From an uncultured Chloroflexales bacterium (lineage in GTDB: Bacteria; Chloroflexota; Chloroflexia; Chloroflexales; Chloroflexaceae): DNA of 58,076 nt. Both the position numbers and the translations under genes were made by a program. Under the pieces are notes generated by a model. The model did no database searches. It was not told the origin of the DNA and was given only the letters and a program-made list of their open reading frames with translations. Below, in pieces: positions 50,097 to 58,076 of the stretch. Each line of letters starts with the position of its first letter. Position 1 is the first letter of the stretch. The stretch lies in assembly GCA_937902315.1 (NCBI GenBank), contig CALGUG010000017.1:1-58076 (forward strand), written 5' to 3'.

Positions 50097-52565
50097 ATGT
50101 GGAGTGTAGTGCGATCCATATGCGTAATTGAGCCTTTCAAACGCATTGGGCGTGGTGGGGTGTCGGTGGCTAGTCGAGCAACGGATTGGAAACAGGCCCT
50201 AGGCTGTGCAGGCGCGCTGCTGGTCAGCATCATAAGCATCATTGTGGTTTACCAACTGCCTGCCCGTCATGTGGTCGATATCGGAGGCTACGATGCCGCC
50301 TATGTGCAAGCCTTCGCCGATGCCGAGTTCGCCGCTGAAGGCCAGCGCGCCTATCTCGCAGGCTCCGATGGCAGCGCCCGCTGGAGCGGCGCTTCCTCTA
50401 GCTTGATCTTCCCCCAAGCAGGCATCCCGGCCGAATTCAGCTTGCGAATCCGTTCTTGGCCGCCCGAAGCGCCCGCCAAAAGGGTGACCCTCTGGCTCAA
50501 TGGCAGCCAGCAGATCGCCGAGTGGAGCGTTGGGCCAGAATGGAGCGAGTATCAGGTTGCGATAGGCCGCGATCGTTTCGCCCAAGCTGGGATCTTCAAG
50601 CGTAACGACTTTTTTCTTGAGCTACGCAGCGACCTGAGCCAGCTGAGCGAAGATAGACGGCGGGTAGGCGTTTTGCTCGACCGCGTCAGCTATCGCGTGC
50701 CTGGCTTGGGCGTTTTGCCTTATCCCGCCCAGCTTGTGTATGGCGCGGTTTTTGGTGTTTTGCTCTGGCTCTTGTTGGGCTTTTGGCGGCCGCAACAACG
50801 GCGAACCCTGTTCGCAGCCATCTGGGCTGTGGTGCTGCTGCTCTGGCAGTTCGCCTATCGCAATCAGCCGCCGCTCTATCCATTGCCCTTTAGCCTGTTG
50901 TTGCCCGGCCTCTGCTTGCTGGCGGCCCTTGTGTTGCTCTGGCGCGTAAGCCAGATCGAAGCTGTGCAAAGTTGGCTGAAAGCGCGGATCTGGCTAATCG
51001 ATCTGGCGGCGGCGGGCTGGGTCGCGCTCTGGGCAGGCTTGGTCTGGCGAGCGGCCCAAAACCACCTGACCTTGGCGCGCCCGGGTGTCGAGAACGATTT
51101 TCGTGTCTTTGCGACCCGCGACACGCTCGAGCGCGTTTTTCAGGCCGACGGCTTCTACAACTTCGGCTATCCCTTGCTGTTGTGGTTGGTGCGGCCTCTC
51201 TTCGCCGATAACGCCTTTCTAGCTGGCCGCCTGATCGCTTGGCTCTGCGGGGTCGCGATGAGCGCGGCCGTCTATTGGCTGGCCTGTCTGCTGATGTACC
51301 GAACGCCGCCGTTCACGGGCCGCTTGGTTGCACTGCTCGCACTGGTCGGACTAAGCACCAGTCCGCTCTTTGTTGAATACGCGCTCTATGTGGGCAGCGA
51401 CGCACCCTTTGCGCTCTGTTTCTTGCTCACAATCGCCTGCTTGTTGACCGCCAGCGGCCCTCAACCGCGCCCGTTCTTTTTTTGTGCGGCGGGTTTCTTT
51501 GCGGGCGCCACCTTCTTGATGCGCCACTTGGGTTTGGTTTTGCTGCCTTGGGGCCTGCTGTTTATTTTCTGTTGGGAACGTTGGGGCGGCGACAAGTCCA
51601 AGCCTTTGGTGAAATCTGCGCTCTGGCAGCGACCGTGGTTGCTCTTTTTAGCCACAGCGTTTGTGGCGATCGCGCCTCAGATCGCCGTCAATACGCTGCA
51701 GACCAGCCAGCCGCTCTACAATCAGCAGGCCAAAAATGTCTGGCTCTGTGTCTATGCCGACTGCGACTGGCAGCGTTGGGACGAAGTCTCCAACGATATC
51801 GGGCTGAGCGAGATCGTTCTGCGCGATCCGCAGCGTTTTTTCAATAACTGGAGCGCCAACATACGGGCTTTTGTGGGCACAGGCGGCGAAGATACCAGCG
51901 AATTCGGGCGGGCCATTCAGCTTCGCCTGTTGATCTGGCCGCTCAATTGGCTGGCGATAGCGGCTCTGCTGTTGTGGCTTAGCAAGGCCCTGCGCAGCCT
52001 TGTGCCGCCGCGTAACGAAGGCGCGCTCGATCTTGGCTATCTTGTGCTGTTGCTATTGATCCTGCTCTATCTGTTGGCGGTCTCGACGGCCTTTGTGCTG
52101 CCGCGTTTCTTTCTGCCTCTTGTACCGCTCTATGCCTTCGGCGCGGCATGGCTGCTGTGGCGAATCTGGATCGCCCTTCGTGGTCTACCCTATGCTGGAT
52201 TGATTGCTTTGGTCTGTGTGCTGCTGCTGGTGGGACAAGCATGGTCGGGCATCGGGATCGGCACCAGCTATGTGCTCGATGGGCAGTTGCCCGATGAGGT
52301 CGCTGCTATTCGTCTGGTCGAGCAGCACGTTCCCCAGCAGGCCGCGCTCTCGATCTGTGTTCCGGCCGAGATCCCGATCGGCAAGTATTCGGTTATCGCG
52401 CATCGTGGTACACTGTGTTCTGCAGATGCCGATTCAACAACTGTTTTAAACGAGCTTGAGACGCAGAGTTACCTCCTTTGGTCGGATGCGCGCGGTGGCG
52501 CTCCTCTGCCCGAAAGCGCTTTGCTTGGGCGGGTTGCCCACTATCGACTCTATCGTGTACCCTAA
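50097..52565 (+). CDS. GT39-like membrane glycosyltransferase with N-terminal beta-domain
   Basis: An 822-residue membrane protein. One N-terminal helix (about 36-54; GCAGALLVSIISIIVVYQLP) is followed by a soluble beta-rich domain (about 60-205; contains RWSGASSSLIFPQAG and KRVTLWLNGSQQIAEW). About 11 membrane helices then run to about 720. A motif near residue 335-370 (NDFRVFATRDTLERVFQADG, then FYNFGYPLLLWLVRPLF) resembles the acidic first loop of GT-C enzymes, but the DE pair is not clear, so activity is uncertain. The start ATG may be leaderless, with GTG codons further downstream as alternatives. It heads a group with two more glycan genes. Confidence 0.65.
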   Translation: MWSVVRSICVIEPFKRIGRGGVSVASRATDWKQALGCAGALLVSIISIIVVYQLPARHVVDIGGYDAAYVQAFADAEFAAEGQRAYLAGSDGSARWSGASSSLIFPQAGIPAEFSLRIRSWPPEAPAKRVTLWLNGSQQIAEWSVGPEWSEYQVAIGRDRFAQAGIFKRNDFFLELRSDLSQLSEDRRRVGVLLDRVSYRVPGLGVLPYPAQLVYGAVFGVLLWLLLGFWRPQQRRTLFAAIWAVVLLLWQFAYRNQPPLYPLPFSLLLPGLCLLAALVLLWRVSQIEAVQSWLKARIWLIDLAAAGWVALWAGLVWRAAQNHLTLARPGVENDFRVFATRDTLERVFQADGFYNFGYPLLLWLVRPLFADNAFLAGRLIAWLCGVAMSAAVYWLACLLMYRTPPFTGRLVALLALVGLSTSPLFVEYALYVGSDAPFALCFLLTIACLLTASGPQPRPFFFCAAGFFAGATFLMRHLGLVLLPWGLLFIFCWERWGGDKSKPLVKSALWQRPWLLFLATAFVAIAPQIAVNTLQTSQPLYNQQAKNVWLCVYADCDWQRWDEVSNDIGLSEIVLRDPQRFFNNWSANIRAFVGTGGEDTSEFGRAIQLRLLIWPLNWLAIAALLLWLSKALRSLVPPRNEGALDLGYLVLLLLILLYLLAVSTAFVLPRFFLPLVPLYAFGAAWLLWRIWIALRGLPYAGLIALVCVLLLVGQAWSGIGIGTSYVLDGQLPDEVAAIRLVEQHVPQQAALSICVPAEIPIGKYSVIAHRGTLCSADADSTTVLNELETQSYLLWSDARGGAPLPESALLGRVAHYRLYRVP

Positions 52566-52669
52566 GATCGGAGGAGGAAGACAGGCTTCTGCTGAACGGC
52601 GGTAGGTTGAGCGATAATGTTGTGATACAGCTCGCCCTATTGCCGCTTGATACGAAACCTGTTTGTGTG

Positions 52670-52795
52670 TTTGGGAGCGGCTTCGCGGCAGCAACAGCTA
52701 GCCGTCGGATTGGCGGGCGAGCTGTTGGTAGCCGTAGGCGGACGCGCTAGAAGCCTTGGTTGGGGTAATGACCTTACCGCCGGATCTCTGAACGC
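52670..52795 (+). repeat. Family A repeat, full solo copy
   Basis: GCGGCTTCGCGGCAGCAACAGC...GGCGGGCGAGCTGTTGG, core GTAGCCGTAGGCGGACGCGC, right end ACCTTACCGCCGGATC. It closely matches 56131-56252. Confidence 0.75.
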
Positions 52796-52851
52796 ATAAA
52801 GCAGATTTGCTACGAGCTAGAGCGGAAGCAGGTTTTCTGATATTTGAGTAT

Positions 52852-55101
52852 ATGATGAAACTACAAAGACGCGATATCATTCTTGTAACCTTGATGCTGA
52901 TTGGTCTTGCTATGCGTTGTTGGTTTATAGCGGCCAATGTGATCGATCCGCGCTTTTCGGCGGCCGACGACGGCGACTACTATCAGCGGGCGCTGCGTTT
53001 TGCTGCTACGGGCGAGTATGTCGACAACGCATGGCTGATTAGGCCACCGTTGCATGTCATGGTCTTTTCAGCCATCCTTTGGGTGTGTATCAACCTTGGT
53101 GAAACGAGCTGGGGTATTCCTCTGATTCGAGTGTTTCACCTCTGCTTGAGCATGCTCTCGATTCCAATTGGCTATGGTTTGGCGCGTCGCCTCTTTAATC
53201 AACGAGCTGGCTATGCTTTTGCCGCCATGCTGGCGATCTGGTTCCCCATGGTCGAGCTGCCCGCGCTGATTCTGAGCGAGCCGCTCTTCCTCTTCTTTAG
53301 TCTGCTGCACCTCTATCTGTTGGTGCGCTGGCGCGATGAGCGCGAGCTATCGCCACGTGCGGCTACCATCTCTTTGCTGAGCTCGGGTGCAGCGATCGGA
53401 CTCGCAGCTTTGGCACGCTCGCCCGCCCTCTATTGCTCGTTTATCGCAATGGGCTGGATCGTGCTTGAATGTTTCTCCAGCCGCACGACGCCCTCCGCCT
53501 TGCAGAACGCAAGCTCGAAGATCGGACCGTTTCTGCGCACGCTCTTCCAAGGCGGTTGGGTGCCCAAGGCAGCTCGTTGGCTGGCTACTTTTGCAGTCGC
53601 GCTGGTGCTGGTGCTGACGCCTTGGACGATTCGTAACTGGGTCACCTACGGCCAGTTTATTCCGACCGACACGCTCGGCCCAGTCAATCTCTGGTTGGCT
53701 TTGACTTCGAGCGGCGGCGAAGGCGAGGGTAAGGTGATTCTGGCAAGTTTGCCCCAAGAAGAGCGCCAAGAGTTCGTCAATAAGCAGATCGCCGAGATTA
53801 TTTCTAACGATCCGACCATTCTGCTGCGCAATCTGTGGCCGCACTTCCAGCATATGTGGAAGGCCCAGTTCATCGAAGACTTCTTTGTGAAAGCAAGCTT
53901 CTACACCCGACCGCTACGCGAGATCTGGCCGATGGGCGCCCTAGGCGACGTGATTTGGTTGGTTTATACTGTCGCTGGCCTGATTACGATGGCTGTGCCC
54001 GCTTCGTTTATGTGGGCGCGCAGCAAGCAAGAAAATGAAGCGCTCGAGCCGAGCCGCCGCCTCAGCACCACTGGTGATGGCTGGTTCCGATTGTTGGCGA
54101 TCGGCTGGATCGTCTATACCACACTGATCGTTATTTTGATCCATATCGAGCCGCGCTATCTGCTGCCGGTCTGGTTGGTGATCGGTCTGTATGGTTCGTG
54201 GCTGATCGCTGACTGGCGCTCGGTGATCGATCTGTTGAAGTTGCGCCGCTGGAACGGTCTGCTGGCGATCGGCTTGGTGATCGCTTTTGTGCTGCTCTTT
54301 TTCAGTTATCGCGATTACCCCACCATTTTGGCGCGCGGTTTGACCCGCGAGCGCAACATCGCCGAGGGCTATAAAGCCTACAACTCAGGCGACTATCAAG
54401 CGGCAGAGGCTGCCTTTGCGCGCGCGGTCGAAGCTCAGCCCGGTTTTATCGATGCACGCACCGACTTGGCGCTTTCGTTGGTGGCGCAGGGCCGCTACGA
54501 TGAAGCGCTCGAGGCGCTCGGCAAAGGTGATACCCATCGCGCCAACGTGGTGCGCGGCGAGATCGCTCGTGTGCAGGGACGCGATGAGCGGGCCAAATAC
54601 TACTTTACCGATACCGAGTTTCGCGCTGGTGAAGATATTCAAAAGCTGACGCTCGATTGGCTGCGACCCCCCAGAACTAATCGCTTGACTTTGGGCACGG
54701 GCCTCGATTTCGGCTATGTGTATGGCTTTTCTCCCGGCGAAATTTTGGGCCTGCCCGATGGCAGTATGTTCCACTATCGCTGGTTGCAGGGCGATGGTAT
54801 CATTCGCTTCTATTTGACGGAGCCGCTTCAGGAAGGCAGTGTGCTTACACTGCGCATGGCCGGGGGCTACGGCGCTAGCCAGACGCCGCTTACGATCAGC
54901 ATGGCCGATACTCGTATGCAGCTCGGGGTCGATGTCGGCATTTGGCGCAATTACGAGGTGCCTATTCCGGCCGAGTTGGTGGGCCAAGATACCTTTGATA
55001 TTAAGCTCGAAGCGCCGACCTTTATTCCGGGCCATGTCTATGAAGAGAGCAGTGATACACGCCCGCTCAGTTTGATGATCAGCACGGTTTGGGTTGAATA
55101 A
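52852..55101 (+). CDS. GT39-like membrane protein with TPR region
   Basis: A 749-residue membrane protein. About 11 membrane helices lie in the first 480 residues, with an extracytoplasmic first loop VIDPRFSAADDGDYYQRALRF carrying the acidic cluster typical of GT-C glycosyltransferases and followed by WLIRPPLHVMVF. Residues about 500-600 are TPR-like (GYKAYNSGDYQAAEAAFARAVEAQP and following). The C-terminal 180 residues form a beta-rich domain ending TRPLSLMISTVWVE. ATG 52852 is the first of two tandem ATGs and gives a short N-terminus before the first helix; the frame is open 15 codons earlier. It precedes a GT2 enzyme by 27 bases, likely one operon for envelope glycan assembly. Confidence 0.7.
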   Translation: MMKLQRRDIILVTLMLIGLAMRCWFIAANVIDPRFSAADDGDYYQRALRFAATGEYVDNAWLIRPPLHVMVFSAILWVCINLGETSWGIPLIRVFHLCLSMLSIPIGYGLARRLFNQRAGYAFAAMLAIWFPMVELPALILSEPLFLFFSLLHLYLLVRWRDERELSPRAATISLLSSGAAIGLAALARSPALYCSFIAMGWIVLECFSSRTTPSALQNASSKIGPFLRTLFQGGWVPKAARWLATFAVALVLVLTPWTIRNWVTYGQFIPTDTLGPVNLWLALTSSGGEGEGKVILASLPQEERQEFVNKQIAEIISNDPTILLRNLWPHFQHMWKAQFIEDFFVKASFYTRPLREIWPMGALGDVIWLVYTVAGLITMAVPASFMWARSKQENEALEPSRRLSTTGDGWFRLLAIGWIVYTTLIVILIHIEPRYLLPVWLVIGLYGSWLIADWRSVIDLLKLRRWNGLLAIGLVIAFVLLFFSYRDYPTILARGLTRERNIAEGYKAYNSGDYQAAEAAFARAVEAQPGFIDARTDLALSLVAQGRYDEALEALGKGDTHRANVVRGEIARVQGRDERAKYYFTDTEFRAGEDIQKLTLDWLRPPRTNRLTLGTGLDFGYVYGFSPGEILGLPDGSMFHYRWLQGDGIIRFYLTEPLQEGSVLTLRMAGGYGASQTPLTISMADTRMQLGVDVGIWRNYEVPIPAELVGQDTFDIKLEAPTFIPGHVYEESSDTRPLSLMISTVWVE

Positions 55102-55128
55102 ACCCACAGGATAGAGAGAGAGAAGAGA

Positions 55129-56070
55129 ATGAAGGAGCTTGTAGCTTCAGAATTCGTAGAAACAAAAGAAGCACTTGCGCCAACCCCCTATGGTTTTAGT
55201 GTGAGTGTGGTCATTCCCGCGCGCGACGAGGAAGAGAGTATCGCTCGTGTGTTGCGCGGTATCGCAGAGGTGCTGCCCCAAGCTGAGCTGATTGTGGTTG
55301 ATGACGGTTCGACCGATGCCACCGGCGAGCAGGCGCGTGCAGCGGGCGCGCGGGTTGTGCGCCATCCCGAGAGCAAAGGAGTTGGTTCGGGCGTTAAAAC
55401 AGGCTTTCGTTCGGCGCGCGGCGAGGTGGTTTTGGTGATGGATGCCGATGGTCAGATGGACCCGGCCTATATTCCTGATCTGCTTGGCAAAATCGCTGAA
55501 GGCTATGATATGGCGGTCGGCGCGCGCACCAATGATACGATCGGCGATACTGCGGCCCGTCGTCTCGGTAACAAAGCCTTGGTGGCGCTGGGCAGCTACT
55601 TGGTCGAAACCCCGGTCTACGATGTGACCAGTGGCTACCGCGCTGTGCGCCGTTCGGTGATGCTCGAATACCTGCATTTGGTGCCCAACCGTTATGGCTA
55701 TCCGATCACGATCACCTTGGCTTTGGTAAAGGCTGGCTACAGCGTGGCCTTTGTGCCAGTGGTGAGCCGCCGTCGCGAGACGGGGCGTAGTCGCCAAAAG
55801 GTCTGGCGCAATGGCTTTAAATTTGGCATCATCACCTTACGCATGATCTCGCTGTTTGCGCCTTTGCGGGTCTATCTGCCTGTATCGCTCGGTATGGCCT
55901 TTTTAGGACTGCTTTCCTTTTTGATCAGCTTCTTTATCACCGACCCTTCGCGTTTTCATATTCCAAATTCGGCGGTGGGTCTGTTTGTTGGCGCGATCAT
56001 CGTCTTTATGTTTGGCCTGAACGCCGAACAGGTGGCAGCGCTCAGCTCTAAGCCGGAGCGCGAAAAGTAA
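55129..56070 (+). CDS. Polyprenyl-phosphate glycosyltransferase, GT2 (DPM1-like)
   Basis: Probably makes polyprenyl-phosphate sugar (for example mannose or glucose) at the inner face of the membrane, the donor used by GT-C enzymes. The 313-residue protein has the GT-A fold (SVVIPARDEEESIARVL, LIVVDDGSTDATGE, VVLVMDADGQMDPAYIPDL with the DAD metal site). The acceptor part has SGYRAVRRSVM and YGYPITITLAL. Two C-terminal membrane helices follow (about 245-270, 278-298). AGAGAGAAGAG precedes the ATG. Adjacency to GT-C-like proteins upstream supports the donor-acceptor pathway, which remains inference. Confidence 0.87.
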   Translation: MKELVASEFVETKEALAPTPYGFSVSVVIPARDEEESIARVLRGIAEVLPQAELIVVDDGSTDATGEQARAAGARVVRHPESKGVGSGVKTGFRSARGEVVLVMDADGQMDPAYIPDLLGKIAEGYDMAVGARTNDTIGDTAARRLGNKALVALGSYLVETPVYDVTSGYRAVRRSVMLEYLHLVPNRYGYPITITLALVKAGYSVAFVPVVSRRRETGRSRQKVWRNGFKFGIITLRMISLFAPLRVYLPVSLGMAFLGLLSFLISFFITDPSRFHIPNSAVGLFVGAIIVFMFGLNAEQVAALSSKPEREK

Positions 56071-56130
56071 AAGAATGGTAATCGTTTGCGCTAGAGCGAC
56101 TCTCTATCACATGCGTGTGTATGACGCTAT

Positions 56131-56252
56131 TTTGGGGGCGGTTTCGTAGCAGCAACCGCTAGACGCCGGATTGGCGGGCGAGCTGTTGGTAGCCGAAGGC
56201 GGACGCGCTAAGGAAGGCATGAGAGCGAGAGAACTCGCCGCCAGAGCGCTGA
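56131..56252 (+). repeat. Family A repeat, full solo copy
   Basis: GGGGGCGGTTTCGTAGCAGC to ACTCGCCGCCAGAGCGCTGA, with core GTAGCCGAAGGCGGACGCGC at about 56190-56209. Confidence 0.8.
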
Positions 56253-56287
56253 ACTTGCCAAACCGATGTGGGATGAGATGATAAAGG

Positions 56288-56324
56288 TGCGTATCGAATC
56301 AAGCATTATTCGATACGCATTTTT
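56288..56324 (+). terminator. Intrinsic terminator of the glycan operon
   Basis: TGCGTATCGAAT and ATTCGATACGCA form a perfect 12-bp stem, then TTTTTC. Confidence 0.9.
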
Positions 56325-56476
56325 CATGTCTTCTTGGAACATTTTTGGTAAGAGGCTTATAGTATACTAGTTGTCGTAAAAGTGTGGGCTTGGCCGATAT
56401 GGTCGAAAAAACAAGTATCATAGGCGTGGATCAGGCATATACGTTATTTTCGGGCTTACTCGCACGAACTGCAGTT

Positions 56477-56505
56477 TAGTAGTTTTGAAATATTTTCAAC
56501 TACTA
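56477..56505 (+). promoter_or_regulatory. Dyad-symmetric AT-rich site
   Basis: TAGTAGTT (56477-56484) and AACTACTA (56498-56505) form an exact inverted repeat with a GAAA/TTTC inner dyad. Nearby sequence carries more TAGTA/TACTA motifs up to 56575. It is operator-like and lies about 175 bases upstream of the nucleotidyltransferase-fold gene. Confidence 0.4.
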
Positions 56506-56680
56506 TTTGTAGTTAATAATCGCTGTTTTTGGCGTTTTCTATAGTACGTATATATGTAGTATTAAATTACTACCAAAAATGACTGAACTCCTACCTATAC
56601 CCTCTTGTATGCCCTTACAAGCTCTGTTATCATAGTCTAGGGTACATCCTACAATACTTCGAAACAACAGGGTAGTAAGT

Positions 56681-57226
56681 ATGTCATTGATCGCTGGTAA
56701 CCTCGGTTTTGTACAACGACTTCTCGATTCTCATCAACTCGTCTGGGGTATTTGTGCCGGAGCTGCTGCCCATTTGTATGGGAATCGTCGACCGATTCAA
56801 GATGTCGACGTGATTGTGATGACTGGCAAACTCAACGAAGTTGTGCAACTTTTACAGGGCGCTCAGAAGGCCGTGCAGTTTGATGGCAACCGCATTTTGT
56901 GGCGTGGTATCAAAGTGTTTGACGACCTGAGTGTGCGTCGCGCAGGGATAAGCTATCCTTATTACCTTGACGAAACCATGCACAACCATATGCGACGTAT
57001 GTCGCTTTTGGGCGCTCAAGTAATGGTGCTTGCTCCTGAGGATGTATTGCTGCACAAACTTCTATTGGGTCGTGGCCCCGAAGAGAACAAACACGATCAG
57101 GCCGATGCTGAAGGTATTGTTCGTCGCCAAAAGCTCGATATCGACTATCTGCGCGAACGCGCTCAACTTATGCGCGCTACGCATATTTTGCAACCCAAGC
57201 TGGCAGCGCTCAATATCGAGCTGTAA
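56681..57226 (+). CDS. Nucleotidyltransferase-fold protein (AbiEii/DUF6036-like)
   Basis: A 181-residue protein. The GAAAHLYGNRRPIQDVDVIV segment (26-46) is the nucleotidyltransferase signature, with D41 and D43 as the acidic pair, preceded by the usual GICAG turn. The later VMVLAPEDVLLHKLLLGR (about 113-130) and KHDQADAEGIVRR resemble the family of stand-alone nucleotidyltransferase-like proteins that includes AbiEii toxins and DUF6036. No AbiEi-type antitoxin gene adjoins it, so a toxin role is only a possibility. GTAGT before the ATG is a weak ribosome binding site. The upstream region has a dyad operator-like site. Confidence 0.7.
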   Translation: MSLIAGNLGFVQRLLDSHQLVWGICAGAAAHLYGNRRPIQDVDVIVMTGKLNEVVQLLQGAQKAVQFDGNRILWRGIKVFDDLSVRRAGISYPYYLDETMHNHMRRMSLLGAQVMVLAPEDVLLHKLLLGRGPEENKHDQADAEGIVRRQKLDIDYLRERAQLMRATHILQPKLAALNIEL

Positions 57227-57241
57227 TAGCTGACTGCTGAT

Positions 57242-57270
57242 TTGACAGGCCCTAGCTCTACGTGTATAAT
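57242..57270 (+). promoter_or_regulatory. Promoter of tRNA-Lys
   Basis: TTGACA (57242-57247), 17-base spacer, TATAAT (57265-57270), a perfect sigma-70-type consensus 38 bases before the tRNA. Confidence 0.93.
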
Positions 57271-57307
57271 ATATTTCGTTGAGTGAACCAGTCGAAATAA
57301 CTGGTAT

Positions 57308-57380
<73 letters not shown>

Positions 57381-57390
57381 CCAAACTAAA

Positions 57391-57425
57391 ACCTCAGAGC
57401 ACTGTTTAGGTGCTCTGAGGTTTTC
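57391..57425 (+). terminator. Intrinsic terminator after tRNA-Lys
   Basis: ACCTCAGAGCAC and GTGCTCTGAGGT form a 12-bp stem, then TTTTC, 11 bases after the tRNA discriminator base. Confidence 0.92.
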
Positions 57426-57444
57426 TTATTTCCTCGGCAGTTAC

Positions 57445-58076
57445 TTAATCCAGATCGAGCGTATTACGAAATTCGATATCGTCTATACTCCAAGTGCTTA
57501 GCTTATCGCTTGTGGTTAAAAGAAAAAACTCGATCCCGATCGTTTGGCCCACAAAGGAGGTAAGATTAAGAGATTCGAGGCGATAGTCATGTTGTTTCGA
57601 TGCACAGAAATCGTACCAGGCGAACCTGACTGAGCCTGGAAAGGAATCTGTTAGATCCGTATCGATCGCGATGTAGCTCGCATCTTCGAAACACTTATCC
57701 TGGCTAGAAACCGTCTTTGACCAAAAAGTTAAATATGGTGCTTCGCTTGTCACCGTGAGCTCGATATACATGCTTTGACGGCTGGGACCAGGGCCACCAA
57801 AAAGAACATAGTATGATCCCGAATGGGCATCGGTTGGTGAATTGATAATGCTGGGCCCATTGAGAATCCAACTTGTGGTGCCTGCTTCAAAGTCCTCATT
57901 GGGAATAACTGGGATTGTTGGGCTTGTTGTTGGCGTAGTTGGTTCAATAGTCGGAGTGGTGGGCTCGCTGGTTGGTGTAGTTGGCTCGCTGGTTGGCGTG
58001 GTGGGCTCGCTGGTTGGTGTAGTGGGCTCGCTGGTTGGTGTAGTTGGCTCGCTGGTTGGCGTGGTGGGCTCGCTGG
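57445..58076 (-). CDS. Secreted or surface protein with Thr/Pro stalk, 3' part only
   Basis: The gene runs off the right edge. The visible C-terminal 210 codons begin with heptad repeats of the form PTSEPTT (a Thr/Pro/Ser/Glu stalk), then PTIPVIPNEDFEAGTTSW, and a beta-sandwich-like domain: ILNGPSIINSPTDAHSGSYY, then QSMYIELTVTSEAPYLTFWSK, ending WSIDDIEFRNTLDLD. This domain looks like the MAM/carbohydrate-binding jelly rolls at the end of many Chloroflexota surface proteins. An internal ATG at 57771 is not the true start, because the frame continues upstream without interruption. It is convergent with tRNA-Lys. Confidence 0.75.
   Translation of the reverse strand, partial: SEPTTPTSEPTTPTSEPTTPTSEPTTPTSEPTTPTSEPTTPTIEPTTPTTSPTIPVIPNEDFEAGTTSWILNGPSIINSPTDAHSGSYYVLFGGPGPSRQSMYIELTVTSEAPYLTFWSKTVSSQDKCFEDASYIAIDTDLTDSFPGSVRFAWYDFCASKQHDYRLESLNLTSFVGQTIGIEFFLLTTSDKLSTWSIDDIEFRNTLDLD
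57961..58076. repeat. 21-bp tandem repeat encoding PTSEPTT
   Basis: Units of GGTTGGTGTAGTGGGCTCGCT with a few alternating variants (GGCGTGG, GTAGTTG), at least five in a row to the window edge. The period of exactly seven codons preserves the stalk reading frame on the minus strand. Confidence 0.92.

Overview
The window looks like chromosomal DNA of a Chloroflexota bacterium, perhaps a filamentous relative of Herpetosiphon or other Chloroflexia. This is inferred from gene content and style. There are secreted or membrane-anchored proteins with long Thr/Pro/Ser-rich stalks, a Kelch-like propeller protein ending in an LPIV-type tail, several large membrane glycosyltransferases, and many interspersed non-coding repeats. 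No 16S gene is present, so the assignment is tentative. Genes are mostly single or in pairs on both strands, and perfect intrinsic terminators are common.

Layout. 1-610: a 27-bp tandem repeat. 611-5655: an ArgA-type N-acetyltransferase, an HdeD-like membrane protein, a methyltransferase, an APH-fold kinase, and serA behind a ZTP riboswitch. 5656-6578: a mosaic of two repeat families, one inserted into the other. 6579-10130: a hybrid histidine kinase and a degenerate REC-PAS-kinase partner. 10753-17111: a DUF58 protein, a kinase-like protein, an NAD(P)-binding epimerase-like protein, plsX coupled to a DUF218 protein, and a lipoprotein sortase. 17454-25404: a methyltransferase, a Cys/Met-metabolism PLP enzyme, an AlkA-like glycosylase, a PH-domain membrane protein, threonine aldolase with a duplicated start region, an SGNH hydrolase and an MFS transporter. 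26005-29850: a probable defence or accessory island made of a membrane-anchored STAND NTPase, a small proline-rich partner and a dead IS5-type transposase fragment. 29912-33128: gyrB and a membrane protein. 33601-36182: a hypothetical protein and a McrB-like AAA+ ATPase with no McrC. 36800-44753: hisS, a GT39-like protein translationally coupled to a TolB-like lipoprotein, an EamA transporter, and aroA. 45139-56070: a 14-repeat secreted propeller protein, a polysaccharide deacetylase, and an envelope-glycan set (two large membrane glycosyltransferase-like proteins and a DPM1-like GT2). 56681-58076: a nucleotidyltransferase-fold protein, tRNA-Lys(CTT), and the 3' part of a surface protein that runs off the right edge.

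How the genes work together. Housekeeping metabolism (serA, threonine aldolase, the Cys/Met PLP enzyme, argA-like, aroA, plsX) is interleaved with envelope and glycan functions. serA and threonine aldolase both feed the glycine/serine one-carbon pool, which fits ZTP control of serA. The most accessory-looking parts are the STAND locus, whose C-terminal third is far more AT-rich than its NTPase part, and the McrB-like locus. Intergenic DNA is dominated by two MITE-like families. Family A has a GTAGCCGTAGGCGGACGCGC core, often as facing inverted pairs. Family B has TACCAAATCCG termini and a CTCTGCCGAAGGCC core.
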